A stretch of DNA of 64,000 bases from positions 171,685,741-171,749,740 of the forward strand of contig CM041465.1 in assembly GCA_023213395.1 (NCBI GenBank), read 5' to 3'. Below, piece after piece: positions 1-11,311 of this stretch. The notes under the pieces are model-generated. The model worked only from the letters and a program-made list of their open reading frames with translations. It was not told the origin of the DNA and ran no database searches. The first letter of the stretch is position 1, and every line of letters starts with the position of its first letter. Origin of the DNA: Cycas panzhihuaensis. Lineage: Eukaryota > Cycadophyta. A program made the position numbers and the translations under genes.

Positions 1-84
1 ATTACATCCTTAAAAGCTCTTTTAAAAGGTTCTTTTATTTCCTTACATTTCATATTATTTTTAGAGTTCATTTGTATCACTTTG

Positions 85-312
85 AAAGCTTATTAGTTTC
101 ATATTTATTCCATTAAAAAGGATCATTTATCTTATATTTATTTCATTTAAAGAGGTTTATTTCATTTCATTTTCAAAGTTGATTTTCTTTGTTAAGAAGG
201 AACCTTGTTGGTATTAATTTGAAAGTTTATTTGTTCTATATTTATTTTATTTAAAAAGAGGTTTATTTCATTTAACTTTTAAGTTGTTTTCATTTGATAG
301 GAATCTTATTTG
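85..312. repeat. Imperfect AT-rich tandem repeat, period about 100 bp
   Basis: Two well-matched units begin near 138 and 240. Both contain a block like TTTAAAGAGGTTTATTTCATT followed by a T-rich stretch ending near GGAACCTT or GGAATCTT. A weaker third unit lies upstream from about 85. No coding potential was seen in positions 1-364. Confidence 0.45.
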
Positions 313-364
313 TTAGATAAGACCACAGATTTTCTTTAGATTATGTATTAGAGATTTTATATAA

Positions 365-1105
365 TGATAATAAATTTTGATGATATACTTTTACAAATAT
401 TTATTAGAACTAATTTTCCACTTTGGAGTAAAATGATGAAATAGTTTTTTATTACTAAAAATCTTTAGAATTTTGTAAGGGATAGTTATAATGACTTAGG
501 TGATAATTCTACCCTAGAAAAGGAATAAATCTTTAAAGAAAATATGAAGAAAGATAATGAAGTATTAATGTTAATATTTTATGCATTGGATGACAACATA
601 TTCTTAAGCATAAGTGGAATAACTACATCAAAGAATGCATAGAACACTTTGGAATTGATTTATAAGGGAGCCACAACCATTAAATTAGAATAAGATAAAT
701 ACATTAATGATGTGTTATCTATAAGAGAGATGTTATAACATGATGACAATGTTATATTTAATAATATTATGTGCACTATTGACCTAAATGACTCCAAAAA
801 AGTAGATGATTACTACAAGATAAAAGTTGAGGAAGATAAAGACCATAATGAAGTCGAATCCTCCAGATTTACTCATACAAATTAAGTCAACTTTGTCATA
901 CTAAGACAAGCTTGGTAACTACATGAGCCTCATATTATTGAAGAGGCCTATATTACAATGACATCAATATAGGATGGTGATATATAATTAGTTTATTACA
1001 AAGTAAAGTAATAAGCAACAGATCTTTTTCCTAAGGTCTTTCTAAAGTTCAAGTTCCATGAATTCAAAGAGAAGCTTGACATTACACATAATAAAAATTA
1101 TAGAG
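365..1105 (+). pseudogene. Internally deleted Ty1/copia polyprotein remnant
   Basis: Two ends of a copia polyprotein lie together with the middle missing. Positions about 365-760 resemble the N-terminal half of copia Gag: an FDDILLQIF start, LWSKMMKQFF, then NAQNTLELIYKGATT, with several stops read through. Positions about 955-1105 resemble the C-terminal tail of copia RNase H (QLVYYKVKQ, DLFPKVFLKFKFHEFKEKL), which in intact elements reads like IFTKxLPxxKF and lies just before the 3' LTR. Protease, integrase and RT are absent, so this is a deletion derivative. TAG and TAA codons interrupt it. The LTR-like sequence that follows supports the reading. Confidence 0.55.
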
Positions 1106-1110
1106 GAGAA

Positions 1111-1499
1111 TGTTAGCAATGATATTCATTATTTTATTAAAGGTATGCAAAAGTTACCTTGAGACTTCATAAGCTATCAATAGATGCCAACAACCTCTAA
1201 TATGTTAGAATTAGAAATGTAATAATCATAAAACTCTAATGGTGAGTAAATGAATAAAGCAATAAAGTACAAAAGATGAAGTATGTACAAAATAGATACC
1301 ATGTTAGAGAATTGACCAAAACTCAATTATGAATAATGAAGAATACATATTTATAATATAAGCTCACCATTAGTGAGAGAACCTCATTGGTCTACTTAGA
1401 GGTGACACACATATCAAGGTGGCCCACAACTCTAATATAAAATACAAGAAATAGAGAGAGTTTATACAAGGTTAATATAATTGAGTATTACACCCAACA
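1111..1499 (+). mobile_element. Putative 3' LTR of the deleted copia remnant
   Basis: It starts TGTTAG directly after the purine tract TAGAGGAGAA at 1101-1110, a plausible polypurine tract. It ends CCAACA, which nearly inverts the start, so it has the TG...CA form of an LTR. Its length of 389 bp is normal for copia. No partner LTR is visible upstream in the window, so the right boundary rests on the terminal dinucleotides alone. Confidence 0.45.
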
Positions 1500-2570
1500 T
1501 TCCCCCATATAATAGTCAATTACATAAATGTTGTCACATCAATAATAAGCTTGAGTCTTCAAAAGTTTACTAGATCACAAATGCTACTGCACATAATAAA
1601 AAAACTGCTGAAGTCTATATGAACTAGAGTCCATCTATCGGAATGCATAGGTCATTAGCCGATGTAATTGCCAATTAGGTAGGAACACCCTTTGTATACA
1701 TGGATTGATCAGGAGCTAGCAAGAGTAGCTAAATAATGTCCCATCCCTTACTCATATGGAAGTATAAGAGTAGTTTTTAAAAGTGTATCTTACCTCTTGC
1801 TCAATAGGACTAGCACTTCTTTGGCATCTAATGGCTAGAAATACAATTGCACTATGGCCTCAAACATGCCACATGGGTTAAAAGATACCTCATTAGGCTA
1901 ACAACTTACCATCATGGGCAAAGTAACTAGCATTAAATGTTTTACATGACTAAAAATACAATGTAATTTATGTAGCACATATGACTCTTTCTCATAAATG
2001 AAGTATAAGATGATCACAATGGGTTCTTCAAGAGCCAAAAATAAAACTATAGTACATGTTAGCCCCCCCATTTGGGGTTCATTACCACAAGAACCCCAAA
2101 AAATATAATATTTGCTAGTAGAAGCTGAGAAAAAATGAAGACAAGTAAGAACTTATGAATTTGAACTAAATAATCTCCATGAAAATAGCTCCAAAATGTC
2201 TCAAATAAAAGGTCTCTCTATTATGGATCTAACGCAATAGATGGGACTGAAAAAGGACCTCCCAATCTCAAGATATAGTAAAAAAGGTGACAGGTGCTTT
2301 AGAAAATGATGAAAATGGGGATGAGCCCCCTCCATGAGCTAGTGATTGGTTATATAAAGCTTCCATAGGACTAGAGGAAGAAGTGATAAGGGGTTAGCCG
2401 ACCCAAAATTATTATGCAATATGATTTAATTTCAATATTTCAAAAGAAAAAAACTCATTTTGATGAATTTTGATGTATGCCATAGATCAAATATATGCCA
2501 AACATTAAACTAAATATTATATTATAACCCTAAATCATTAGGGTTCCATCTAAAAAAAAAAAAGATCCAC
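1500..2570. other. Unassigned AT-rich sequence
   Basis: No reading frame with recognisable similarity was found on either strand. A poly-A run of 12 lies near 2551-2562, just outside the end of copia A. The stretch may hold LTR debris of the flanking elements but nothing could be matched. Confidence 0.4.
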
Positions 2571-2574
2571 CGTT

Positions 2575-3152
2575 GATGATATCCAGTTCTATGTACTGTA
2601 ATATTTTAGCTCAATTTATCCTTCTTGTACTAATTCTCGAAAGAAATGATGTTGTGTATCAATATGCTTGGTTCTACCATAAAAAATAATATTCTTTGTT
2701 ATTTATATAGTGCTTTGATTGTTGCATCATATTTTGGTTGGCCCTTGCTGTTCTATTTTTAGATGTTGTAGTAGATGATGTAACCAAACTATTTCACATG
2801 CCTATGAAATAACTACTTTATATTCTACCTTTGTTGTTGATAAGGAAACTATATTTTGTTTCTTTGAACTACACACTATAGCTATTGAACCCATATGAAA
2901 GGTGTAACCTGATGTAGATTTCTTATCATCTATATCACCAAACCAGTCTAAATATGTATGCCTTATCAATCTAAAGTTTGATGTAAACCTTTAATATAGC
3001 CCTCAATCTGTTATGCCTTTAAGATATCATAGGATTCTATTTGCTGCTTGCTAATGAGTAGTCTTTAGATCATGCATAAATTAGGATACTACACTAACCA
3101 CATACATGATATCAGATCGTGTAGAGGTCAAGTAAATTAAGCTACCAATTAG
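2575..3152 (-). pseudogene. pol: Copia A RNase H domain
   Basis: The minus-strand frame continues from the RT with the usual copia RT-RNase H linker: LTSTRSDIMYVV, then SQFMHDLKTTHQQAANRIL, then YLKG. RNase H residues follow: YLDWFGDIDDKKSTSGYTF, VEYKVV where the family has AEYxA, and a degraded CNNQSTI where the family has CDNxSAI. Several TAG/TAA stops interrupt it. RNase H removes the RNA strand of the RNA-DNA hybrid during reverse transcription. The copy is inactive. Confidence 0.7.
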
Positions 3153-3965
3153 TTACATGTATAGTGTCAGATCCGCAGGAGTAGACTCATCATGCTTTAA
3201 AAGTTTAATTCCAACTTCAACATGAGTAGTTAAATGTTTACATTCACTCATCTTGAACTTTTGAAGTAAGTCCAAGGTATATTTTCTTTGGGAAATAAGA
3301 ATGCCATCATTATTTTGCCATACTACTATTCTAAGGAAGTAATGTATTAGACCCCAGTCAGTCATTTTAAATTCTCTACACATATCTCCCTTAAATTGAT
3401 GTGAGAGTTGTGGATAATTTCCTATGTAAACAAGATCATCAATATATAATCCCATAACTAGGATCGATTTACCTTCAATCTTAATGTATAGATTTGGGTC
3501 TGATTGAGATCTTTTAAAGCCTTGATCTCTGAAATATTTATCAATATGGGAATACCATGCCCTAGGTACTTGTTTAAGTCCATAAAGTACTTTCTTGAGT
3601 TTGTACACTTTGTTTTCTTCCCCCTTGACTTCAAAATCAAGGGGTTAAGAGACATAGATGTCTTCTTCGATGTAGCCATTAAGAAAAGCACTTTTGACGT
3701 CCATTTGGTGAATGTCCTATTTTATTTGAGCAACTAAATTGATAATCATCCAAACTGTTTCCATTCTGGCAATTGGAGCAAAGCTCTCATTATAATCAAT
3801 GCCTTCCTTCTGAGAGTATCCTTTTGCAATAAGACAAGCTTTGTGCTTTCCAATAGAGCCATCAGATCTAAATTTTATTTTGTATATCCACTTAGTCCCA
3901 ATAGGCTTTTTATTGGAAGGAAGATCAACCAATTTCCAAGTGTCATTTTTTACAATGGAGTTGTA
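3153..3965 (-). pseudogene. pol: Copia A reverse transcriptase
   Basis: Copies element RNA into cDNA in cytoplasmic particles. Motifs in minus-strand order are FAPIARMETVWMIINL, QMDVKSAFLNGYIEEDIYV, VLYGLKQVPRAWY, and the catalytic box LYIDDLVYIG (YIDD, the usual copia form YVDD), followed by MTDWGLIHYFL. The piece 3608-3153 is open for 151 codons. The upstream half is in 3932-3717 with a stop between them. The catalytic Asp pair is intact in this copy, but the chain cannot be made in one piece. Confidence 0.85.
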
Positions 3966-3969
3966 TTAT

Positions 3970-5215
3970 TCCTCTATAGTTTTTTTTTTATGTAGCATCT
4001 GAATTAGCCTCATTAAAGATTTGAGGCTTATGTGTTTCCATAACACGAGACATAAGGGCAAAGTTTACCCTATGAGATTGAGTTGATCTTCTATTATAAT
4101 CATGATCCAACATGTTGTCCATGGGATGATATCTTTGAGTCCATTTAGGAATTATTTGTGATGGATGTTGAGAAGTTTCCTCTCTAGGAAAATTTTGTGG
4201 TGGAGGTTGAGAAGAAGTTCCCACCCCACTTTCAACATCAATGGTCATTCTTTGGAGCTACCAAGGTGGCACATATGTGGACCTAGGATTGGAATCAAGA
4301 TTTAGTGTCACATTCTTTCCTTTTTCTTGATGATGATCAATAGAATAGGAATCAGTTTCTTGAAAGATGACATCTCTACTCATGATAACCTTTCTTACTT
4401 TTGGATCATAAAGTTTATATGATTTTGATATGTCACTATAGTTGATGAAAATGTATTTGGTACTATGATCATCCAATTTAGTCCTTTTCTGCTTAGGAAG
4501 ATGAGTATATGCCACTTAGTCAAAAACTCTCAAGTGATGCATACTTGATTTGTATCCTATCCATGCTTCTTTGGAAGTCTTCCATTAAAGTGCTTTAGTG
4601 GTACTTTTATTGATTAAATATACTACAGTATGTACTACTTCAACCAAAAAATAATTTCCTAATATTTTATCTTTCAGCATGCACCTTGCCATTTTAATTA
4701 TGGTGTAATTCTTTCTTTCTACTACACCATTTTGTTGAGGTGTGTAGGGATTGGTTAACTAACACCTGATTCTATGGTAAATATAGTAAGCATTGAATTA
4801 ATTTAAAATGAATTCTCCCCTATTATCTGATTTTAGGGAGAGTATATTGTGTCTACTTTGTCTCTTCACATAGGTTTTGAAGTCAACAAAATATTAAAAT
4901 GTGTCAAATTTAAATTTCATAAAGAAAACCCATGTTTTCCTTGTATAGTCATCAATGAATGTAATAAAGTATTTAGCTCCTCCTAGAGATGGAGTTTCCA
5001 TGGGACCACAAATATCAATATATATTAATTGAAGAGGACCTTGTGATCTATAGGTAAAATCTAGAAAACTTTCCCTATGTTGTTTTCCAAGTAGGCATCC
5101 CTCACAGATATTTTTGTCCTCTTCAATCTGGTGCAACCCATTAACTATACTCATCCTTTTCATAAGTGACAAACTATTGTAATTCAAATGCCTAAATCTT
5201 TTATGCCACATTGTA
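3970..5215 (-). pseudogene. pol: Copia A integrase with pre-integrase zinc finger
   Basis: Integrase inserts cDNA into the chromosome. The HHCC zinc finger (GAG_pre-integrase) is visible as WHKRFRHLNYN then CEGCLLGKQHR at 5215-5080. The catalytic core has Asp in YIDICGPM (about 5020), Asp in SDNRGEF (about 4830; the family has SDNGGEF) and Glu in NGVVERKN (about 4715). The C-terminal linker to RT (4515-3988) includes YKLYDPKVRKVIMSRDV, a standard copia block, and a low-complexity stretch rich in Pro and Ser. Stops near 4894 and 4258 break the chain. Confidence 0.85.
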
Positions 5216-5640
5216 CTATCAATCTTGATGGTTATTTTCAAAGTATAGGAATCTGATGGAGGGATGACAAGTTTGAATAGATTATCTTTTGTCATTTTTC
5301 CTCTAGCAACAATTGCTTTATTTTGTCTCTTATCTTCGATAATACACTCACCATTATTAAATATGACTCTATAATCCTGACCCATTATCTGTCCCACTAA
5401 TAGTAGATTCTTCCTTAAGGCTAGAACATATAGAACATCCTTAATGCATTTGGTTTCTCCTGAATCAGTTTGGAGAGCTACATTTCCTTTGCCAATAGCT
5501 TCATAGGTTGTAACGTCTCCAATTATAATAAAGCCCATTTTGGTTGTATCCATTGTTCCATACTAACCCTTTTTATGAGTCATATGAGTTGAGCATCCTT
5601 AGTCAATGTACCAACTATTATCTTCATCTTCATTGGCTAG
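5216..5640 (-). pseudogene. pol: Copia A protease, catalytic Ser codon mutated
   Basis: The aspartic protease active site of copia is DSG within WxxDSGCSxHM. Here the frame reads WYID-stop-GCSTHMT near 5605-5590: the Ser codon has become TAA. Downstream blocks are typical: GDVTTYEAIGKGNVAL, then IKDVLYVLALRKNLLLVGQ. The part below 5553 is open and merges into the pre-integrase finger. Confidence 0.75.
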
Positions 5641-5649
5641 AAAGTAGGA

Positions 5650-6777
5650 TAAGAATAGCTAATTTTCTCTATTTTACATAGTTGTATTAGCACTTCCTTT
5701 ATTAGGTGGTCCATTTTTAGTAATGCACCTATCTTCTGTGTGACCAAGGTAATTTCAAAAGGTACAATATGATGAATCTCTTCTCCCATAATTGAGACTT
5801 CTACTCAGAGGATAAGATCTATCAATATGAGATGGTCTTCCTCTTTCTTTATGAGGAGGTAGATAATCCCTTTGTCTATGATTTGGAGGATGAAGATTTG
5901 CACTTTATGGTGGTATGTCCCTTTGGCAATTGGGACAACATTGATGTGACCCTTGTTCTTTTTCTTCACTTGAATATCTAGTTTTCCTTAAATCTCTTTG
6001 ATTAGCTCATTGTATTTTGTGAGGAACTTGATATCTTATCTACCTTTGTTGGTGTGGCATATGTCAAGGGTTTCTACTCTTTTCTTTTAGAGACTAATCC
6101 CTAGATTTAGAAGTGCTTGGTTAAACATGTGGGCGTATCCTTGCCTTAGTGGAAATAGTATGTTTAAGTAATTTGTTAGATGTCTTCTTCTCTTCAATAG
6201 CCATTAACATAGCACTCAATTATTCTATTTTAATGGTGCTCAAATCTTTAGAGACGTCAATGCTGGTTGTGACCATTTCAAAGCTTGGTATGACATTAAC
6301 ACATCGTAGAATCCTTTCAACAACTCTTTGTTCTGTTAAGGTCTCTCCAAGAGATCTCATATGATTAACTAGGTCTTGTACCTTTGTTATAAAGTCTATA
6401 ACTAATTCATTTGAACTTATCCTTAGGTTTTCAAATTTACTTCTAAGGGTTTGAAGCTTTGATGAAGCCACTCCTTTATAAATCATTTGTAAAGTATCCT
6501 ATACTTGCTTTGATGTGGTTGCTTCACTCACCCTTAGAAAGATTTTATCATCAATAGTACAAAACAATAATGTTAGAGCTTCATTATCTTTCTTGACCAT
6601 TTCTTTAAATACCCTCTTTTGTTCATTTGTGGTTTGGTTACTTGGGTCTGTATAGATTATCTAAACTATGTCCCATAATTCCTTTGACATGAGGATAGAT
6701 TTTATTTTTCTACTCTAAATTAAAAAAATTATCCCATTGAATACTAGAATAGTCATATTTCCTATGCTTGTTGCCAT
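5650..6777 (-). pseudogene. gag: Copia A Gag
   Basis: Nucleocapsid precursor. The start is set by ATG at 6777-6775, opening MATSIGNMTI. The UBN2-type Gag core is clear in 6486-6220 (MIYKGVASSKLQTLRSKFEN, VIDFITKVQDLVNHMRSLGE, VVERILRCVNVIPSFEMVTT). A CCHC zinc knuckle lies near 5790-5745: the frame reads YCTF-stop-NYLGHTEDRC, so the second Cys codon has become TGA. Several other stops are present. Confidence 0.75.
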
Positions 6778-6784
6778 GTTACTC

Positions 6785-7460
6785 AACTTAGGTTATGATA
6801 GTAATCCTTTAGTAAATAAAATATGTTTATCCCACTAAGGTTTTAGTTAAATGAATTTAAAAAGGTTTTTTAAGTTTAACCCAAGATTTTATCTAATGTT
6901 TTGAATAAGTGAACTATTACCTATTCAAGTTACTAGGCTCGAAGTTTAAGTTTCTCCTAGAGTAACCTTCGGTTCCTATCGTGTCTAGTGGCACCTACCC
7001 ATAGGTGGTAAAATAGGGACCCAATATACTAGTACATGAGTGATAGGATATATATACCTTAATACATGGGCTCTTAAGAAGGCTTTTACACCCCTCTGAA
7101 TTGTTGACCCACCTACACCAGACTTATGCCTAGCGACAAATCTAGCGGTGAAGGTTCTCGAACCAAGGCACTCACCCTCTCCAGGTATAGCCTTGGTCTC
7201 TAAACACCACAAATGTAATAGGTTCTACACCTCATCCTGAAAAGAGTGGATCTATCCTTCATCTCCATGCACTAAACACAAAGGCAAACATGGGAGCAAG
7301 AGAGACTTGAGAGAAAGAAAGTAGCTCTCACAAAATGGGGAGGTAAAGAATGAATCTCCTCCATTGAGCTTTACTTTTATATTGAGAGAGGGAGCATTTG
7401 GGTTAGGTGAAATGAAATTACACATAATGCACATGAAAGTGCATTTCACTTAAGTGATCT
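6785..7460 (-). mobile_element. Leader and probable 5' LTR of copia A
   Basis: Sequence upstream of the Gag start, read on the minus strand, contains a TATA-like ATATAAAAG near 7383-7375 and then a leader. This is the position expected for promoter and leader. The exact LTR ends and the primer site could not be placed: no TGGTATCAGAGC match was found, and there is no recognisable second LTR. Confidence 0.45.
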
Positions 7461-7780
7461 AATTTAAAGTTCACTTAAGACCCTTTTTCGAAATAATCAA
7501 CTAATGTAATGACCTTATGTCATTAACCCTTTTCAATCTCCCTTAATGGTAGAAGGTTATTTCATTCTATTTTATTCTATCCTATGAGGTCTTCATTTGA
7601 GCCTCTTACAAAGCAAACTAGTATGATACTTTTATGGAAACCCTCATGAGGAAGAAAACCCACAAATTTTCTAATCTACTAACTTGGCTCAGTACTCTTT
7701 AAATGTAGCCGATAGCCAATCAAGACAATAAATTTTGTAGTGAAATCTCATCGAGTCTCCATATACCATTTGGTCATCCC
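7461..7780. other. Unassigned junction between copia A and copia B
   Basis: AT-rich, with stops in all frames apart from the tail of the copia B frame on the minus strand (to 7689). The junction should hold the 3' LTR of copia B and the 5' edge of copia A, but no LTR ends could be recognised. Confidence 0.35.
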
Positions 7781-7784
7781 CATG

Positions 7785-7935
7785 CCCTTTTGGGTTTTCA
7801 CAGTTCCGATTTTCCAAAATGATACAACCCTTATCCTTTCGCCCACATGGGGTTTTCACGAATGGGATAGAGCGAGACTTACTCTTGTCCTTCCGCGCCC
7901 ACAAGGGGTTTTCACGAATGAGACAGAGTATGATG
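7785..7935 (-). repeat. Repeated GGGGTTTTCACGAATG-type motif
   Basis: On the plus strand, GCCCACATGGGGTTTTCACG near 7840 and GCCCACAAGGGGTTTTCACG near 7899 are followed by similar GA-rich sequence, and a weaker version (CCCTTTTGGGTTTTCACAG) lies near 7785. The spacing is about 59 bp. On the minus strand it lies in the open tail after copia B RNase H, the region that leads into the 3' LTR. Confidence 0.55.
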
Positions 7936-7949
7936 GTCCTATTGTCATC

Positions 7950-8530
7950 TCCTTCAATCACCGTAGATGGAGGCCCTAAGGTCGAGTTGCTTTTGAATCG
8001 CTCAAACTTCACCCTCTTCAAAGGTTTGGTGAAGATATCGCCACTTGATCTGTGGGGCAAGATTACTAATTGAATTGTGCCATCATGAACTAGTTCTCTA
8101 ATCTCGTGGACTTTTGTACTTATATGTTTGGTACGATCATGAAATATGTGATTTTTAGCCATCCGGATTGTAGATTGATTGTCTACATATAAGCTAGTAG
8201 AACTTGTTTGGGTGGCATTTAATGTATTCAACAATTTTCTAAGCCATATCACCTCCTTGCTTGTCTCGTATGAATGTACTCGCCTTCGTAGCTTGAGTCT
8301 GTAACTATCTTCTGTCGTCTAGATCTCCATGATATTGGTGCTGCTCCAAGAAATGTTACGCACTGCACGTAGATCTTCCGTGTCTTTATCTCCCAAGAAA
8401 GTCCGAGTCTGTATGCATAAAGTTTAAATTTCGCATTGGGTTCATACAATGCACCATATTTGCTAGTCGCCTTTAGGTACCTCAACACTGTATTGCGGTT
8501 TGCAATGATTCTCGCTTAGGATTTGTCATG
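7950..8530 (-). pseudogene. pol: Copia B RNase H domain
   Basis: 8488-8249 gives MLRYLKATSKYGALYEP and SWRSRRQKIVTDSSYEGEYI. 8252-7950 gives MIWLRKLLN, LYVDNQSTIRMAKN (catalytic Asp), TKHISTKVHEIREL and DIFTKPLKRVKFERF, the normal copia C-terminus. A frame change lies near 8250. The open frame continues to 7689, past the RNase H end, into GC-richer non-pol sequence. Confidence 0.8.
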
Positions 8531-9465
8531 AATCTTGCAAGAATGCCGACAGAGTGTGTGCAATATCCGGCCTTGTGTTGGTAGTATAGATGAGACTACC
8601 TACAAGTTGCCTCAGAGTGTTGCGTCTGCCTCCCTATTGTCACCATCAATCGAGAGCTTAATATTAGGCTCCATAGGTGTATCCACCGGTCGAGCACTTT
8701 CCAACCGAAACTTTGTCGGAAGATCGTTGATATATTTTTCTTGGGAGAGAAAGATTTTGCCATCCTTTTGAGTTACTTCAATTCCCAAGTAATATTTCAT
8801 CAACCCGAGGTCGACAATTCAAAAGTTTTAGCAAGGTCCTTCTTCACCGGGTGATTACCTATTCACTATTCCCGTTATGAGCATGTCATCCACAAAGATT
8901 AAGAGGTAAGTGACTTTATCATTTTGGCGCTTGATGAATAATGTTGCATCAATATCTTGATAGTCACAAACCTCATATCCAAGTTGCCTCATTCTTCGCA
9001 CAACTTGGTAAACTAAGCACGAGGGGCTTGCTTTAGGTCAGATAAGGACTTTTGAGCCTACAAACTTTATGCTCCCCGACCGTCAATCTCGTATCCTTCC
9101 GGGTGAGCCATGTAAATTTCTTCTTTAAGGTCCCCATTGAGAAATGCGGTCTTAACATCGAGTTGGTGGATTTTCCAACCTCGCTGAGCGCCCAAGGCTA
9201 TTAGAGTTCGATTGTAGGCCACTTGGTTGTAGGAGCAAAGATTTCGATGTAGTCAATGCCTTCCCTTTGCGTGAATCCTTTTGCTACCAACCTCGCCTTG
9301 TGTTTTCTAGGGTGCCATCCGATCTATACTTGTTTTGAACACCCATTTATTTTGAACTACCTTTCTTCCAAGTGGTAGATCAACAAGCTCCCATGTACCG
9401 CTCTTAATAAGAGATTGATACTCTTCGTTCATGGCATTTCTCCAAGCCGCATGCTTTACTGACTT
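8531..9465 (-). pseudogene. pol: Copia B reverse transcriptase
   Basis: Motifs in order on the minus strand: AMNEEYQSLIKSGTWELVDL (start of the copia RT domain), HQLDVKTAFLNGDLKEEIYM, SDLKQAPRAWF, a FVDDMLITG-like catalytic box near 8885, then MMKYYLGIEVTQKDGKIFLS (8803) and RPVDTPMEPNIKL. The pieces lie in different frames, so at least two frameshifts and several stops separate them. Confidence 0.75.
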
Positions 9466-10740
9466 CTTGGTACGTTAGGGGCTCTTCATTAAGAGCAAGA
9501 TGCGATTCTGTGGTTCAAGCTCAACGGAAAGTGATTCATGCATCCTTGCTCTATGGGCACTTCTAGTGCCGCTTTGCCTACCTCATCCGGGTCGCATGTC
9601 CTTGTGTGTAGGTAGGCTTCACGAAAACCTCGAGTTGGGAATGAGGTTTTCATTTCCACAACCTCTTGGTCTTCGCTTTGATCCCGAAAAGGATCATGTG
9701 AAATATTTGGCACGGAGGAAGTTGACGATCTTTGGAGAAGATGGGCCACCACGGATGTTGGAGAAGATGATCCTTCGCTATGGCTTTGCCTTTGTCAACT
9801 TGGCTATTCACAAATGATGGTGCCGGATGTACACATTGGATTGGAGTCACACTTGTATCCTCCGAGGCTCTATTGTCGATTCCAAGATTTTAAGCATCAA
9901 AGATCTCCCCTAAATTTTGGAATCCGGACATCAAATTCAAAGCATCATTAAATCGATATGAAGGCGTCTTGGAGTCAAGTCTCGAGTAATTGATCTTCGC
10001 CTCTGCAAAGATAACATCTCTAGTGATGATGATTTTGCACTCAAGGTATAAAACCTTGTATCCCTTTTTGTCCATAGGGTATCCGACAAAGATGCCTTTG
10101 ATGGCTCTATCTTGGAGCTTATTTCTATGTTCCTACAAAATATGAGCATAACAAGTAGAGCCAAAAATTCAAGTGAGATAGAGGGGTTTGTCCATACCAC
10201 ATTTCATGTAGAGAGGGGCCGAGCTTGAGGGACTAAGTGTTGATGCAATACACACAGCCCGTATAGCCTCAAATTTCAAAGATAGATAGGGACATTCTTA
10301 TATACCAAAGATAGACGAGCCATATTCATGATGGTCCTGCTCATACGCTCGAACTCCATTTTGCCGGGTGTACCGCAATGATGGTCCGATGTTTGATTCC
10401 ACGTTGACGTAGGTACGATTCAAACTCATTGGATGTGTACTCGCCACCATTATTCATCCTGAGTATCTTGATCTTGAATCCGATTCATTTTCCACGCGGC
10501 CTTGAAACCTTGAAACATAGAAAAAGCTTCATCTTTCTTTGCAAGAAAAGCAACCCATACTTTCTTGGTAAAATCATCAATGAAAGTAATATAGTACCAC
10601 TGCTTGATAGAAGGGATGGGCATAGGACCGCATATATCCGAGTGTACAAGCCGCAAAGGTTGGGTAGATTTCCACGACTACGAGGAAAGGGTTGTCTTTG
10701 AGATTTAGCAATAATACGTGCTTCACATTTAGAGGGCTCG
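9466..10740 (-). pseudogene. pol: Copia B integrase and linker to RT
   Basis: The core begins LVHSDICGPMPIPS (first catalytic Asp) and continues YYITFIDDFTKKVWVAFLAK at 10656-10530. The second Asp and the Glu lie in frames broken between 10430 and 10300 and are not clear. The C-terminal block is in 10075-9890 (MDKKGYKVLYLECKIIITRD, then VIFAE), matching the copia pattern in which a RDVxFxE block follows the core. The remainder to 9466 is a poorly conserved linker. Confidence 0.7.
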
Positions 10741-11311
10741 GGGGAACTTAGGCAAACCAGGAAGAGTGTCTTGTAGTTCTCTTAAACGATCAATTTTGAT
10801 ATGGCCCATACGAGCATGCCATAGAGCTGCTTGGGACAACTTTTGAGGAGTCAGGGTTGTGGTAAAAACAAATTCATCATCAACATAGTTGACTTCAGAG
10901 GATGGTGAGCCAGTTAGGTGGAAAAGTTTACCATCAAGAATTCTGGTCATAACCACAGCATTTGAAGGAGGGTGAATGACACAGAGAGTTTGATTGTTTG
11001 CAGTTACACTCAGATCAAATCCATGAGAGACAAGGGTGGACAGGGAGAGCAGATTCTGCTTCAGAGCAGGAATATATAAAACATCAACAAGTGTAAAATC
11101 TGGAAGGCACAGGAGTTTCGTGCAAACTGCTCCAAGTCCTTCGATCGGGCCGAGATGATTTGTCAGCCATGTGTACAACACCACGAACTTCAGAGTCAAA
11201 ATCTTGAAAGAACTGGCGATGACAAGTCATGTGTTGTGTTGCTCCAATATCCATGATCCACGATGAAGTATTTGAGGTAGCACTATTTGCAACTCCAAGT
11301 GGTGAAGGCAA
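10741..11311 (-). pseudogene. pol: Copia B protease and pre-integrase region
   Basis: SSWIMDIGATQHMT near 11265-11220 is the protease active site: the family has DSGAxxHM, here D-I-G-A, so the Ser is lost. The second open piece (11199-10729) carries LVDVLYIPALKQNLLSLSTL, typical of the protease C-terminus, then LWHARMGHIKIDRLREL, the His pair of the pre-integrase finger. The Cys pair lies after a stop near 10729. A frameshift near 11100 splits the protease. Confidence 0.75.

Larger units (their letters stand above)
2575..7460 (-). mobile_element. Ty1/copia element A, degenerate, full gag-pol order
   Basis: Read on the minus strand the order is leader/LTR (7460-6785), gag (6777), protease, integrase, RT and RNase H (to about 2575), which is the order diagnostic of Ty1/copia. 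All domains are present but broken by stops and frameshifts. No 3' LTR matching the upstream sequence was found below 2575, so the element is probably truncated at that end. Confidence 0.8.

Noticed and set aside
2551-2562. Poly-A run as the tail of a processed pseudogene or LINE
   Set aside because: No coding remnant or target duplication next to it on either side.
7785-7935. CRISPR-like direct repeats
   Set aside because: Only two or three imperfect units in the tail of a copia element in plant DNA; no array structure.
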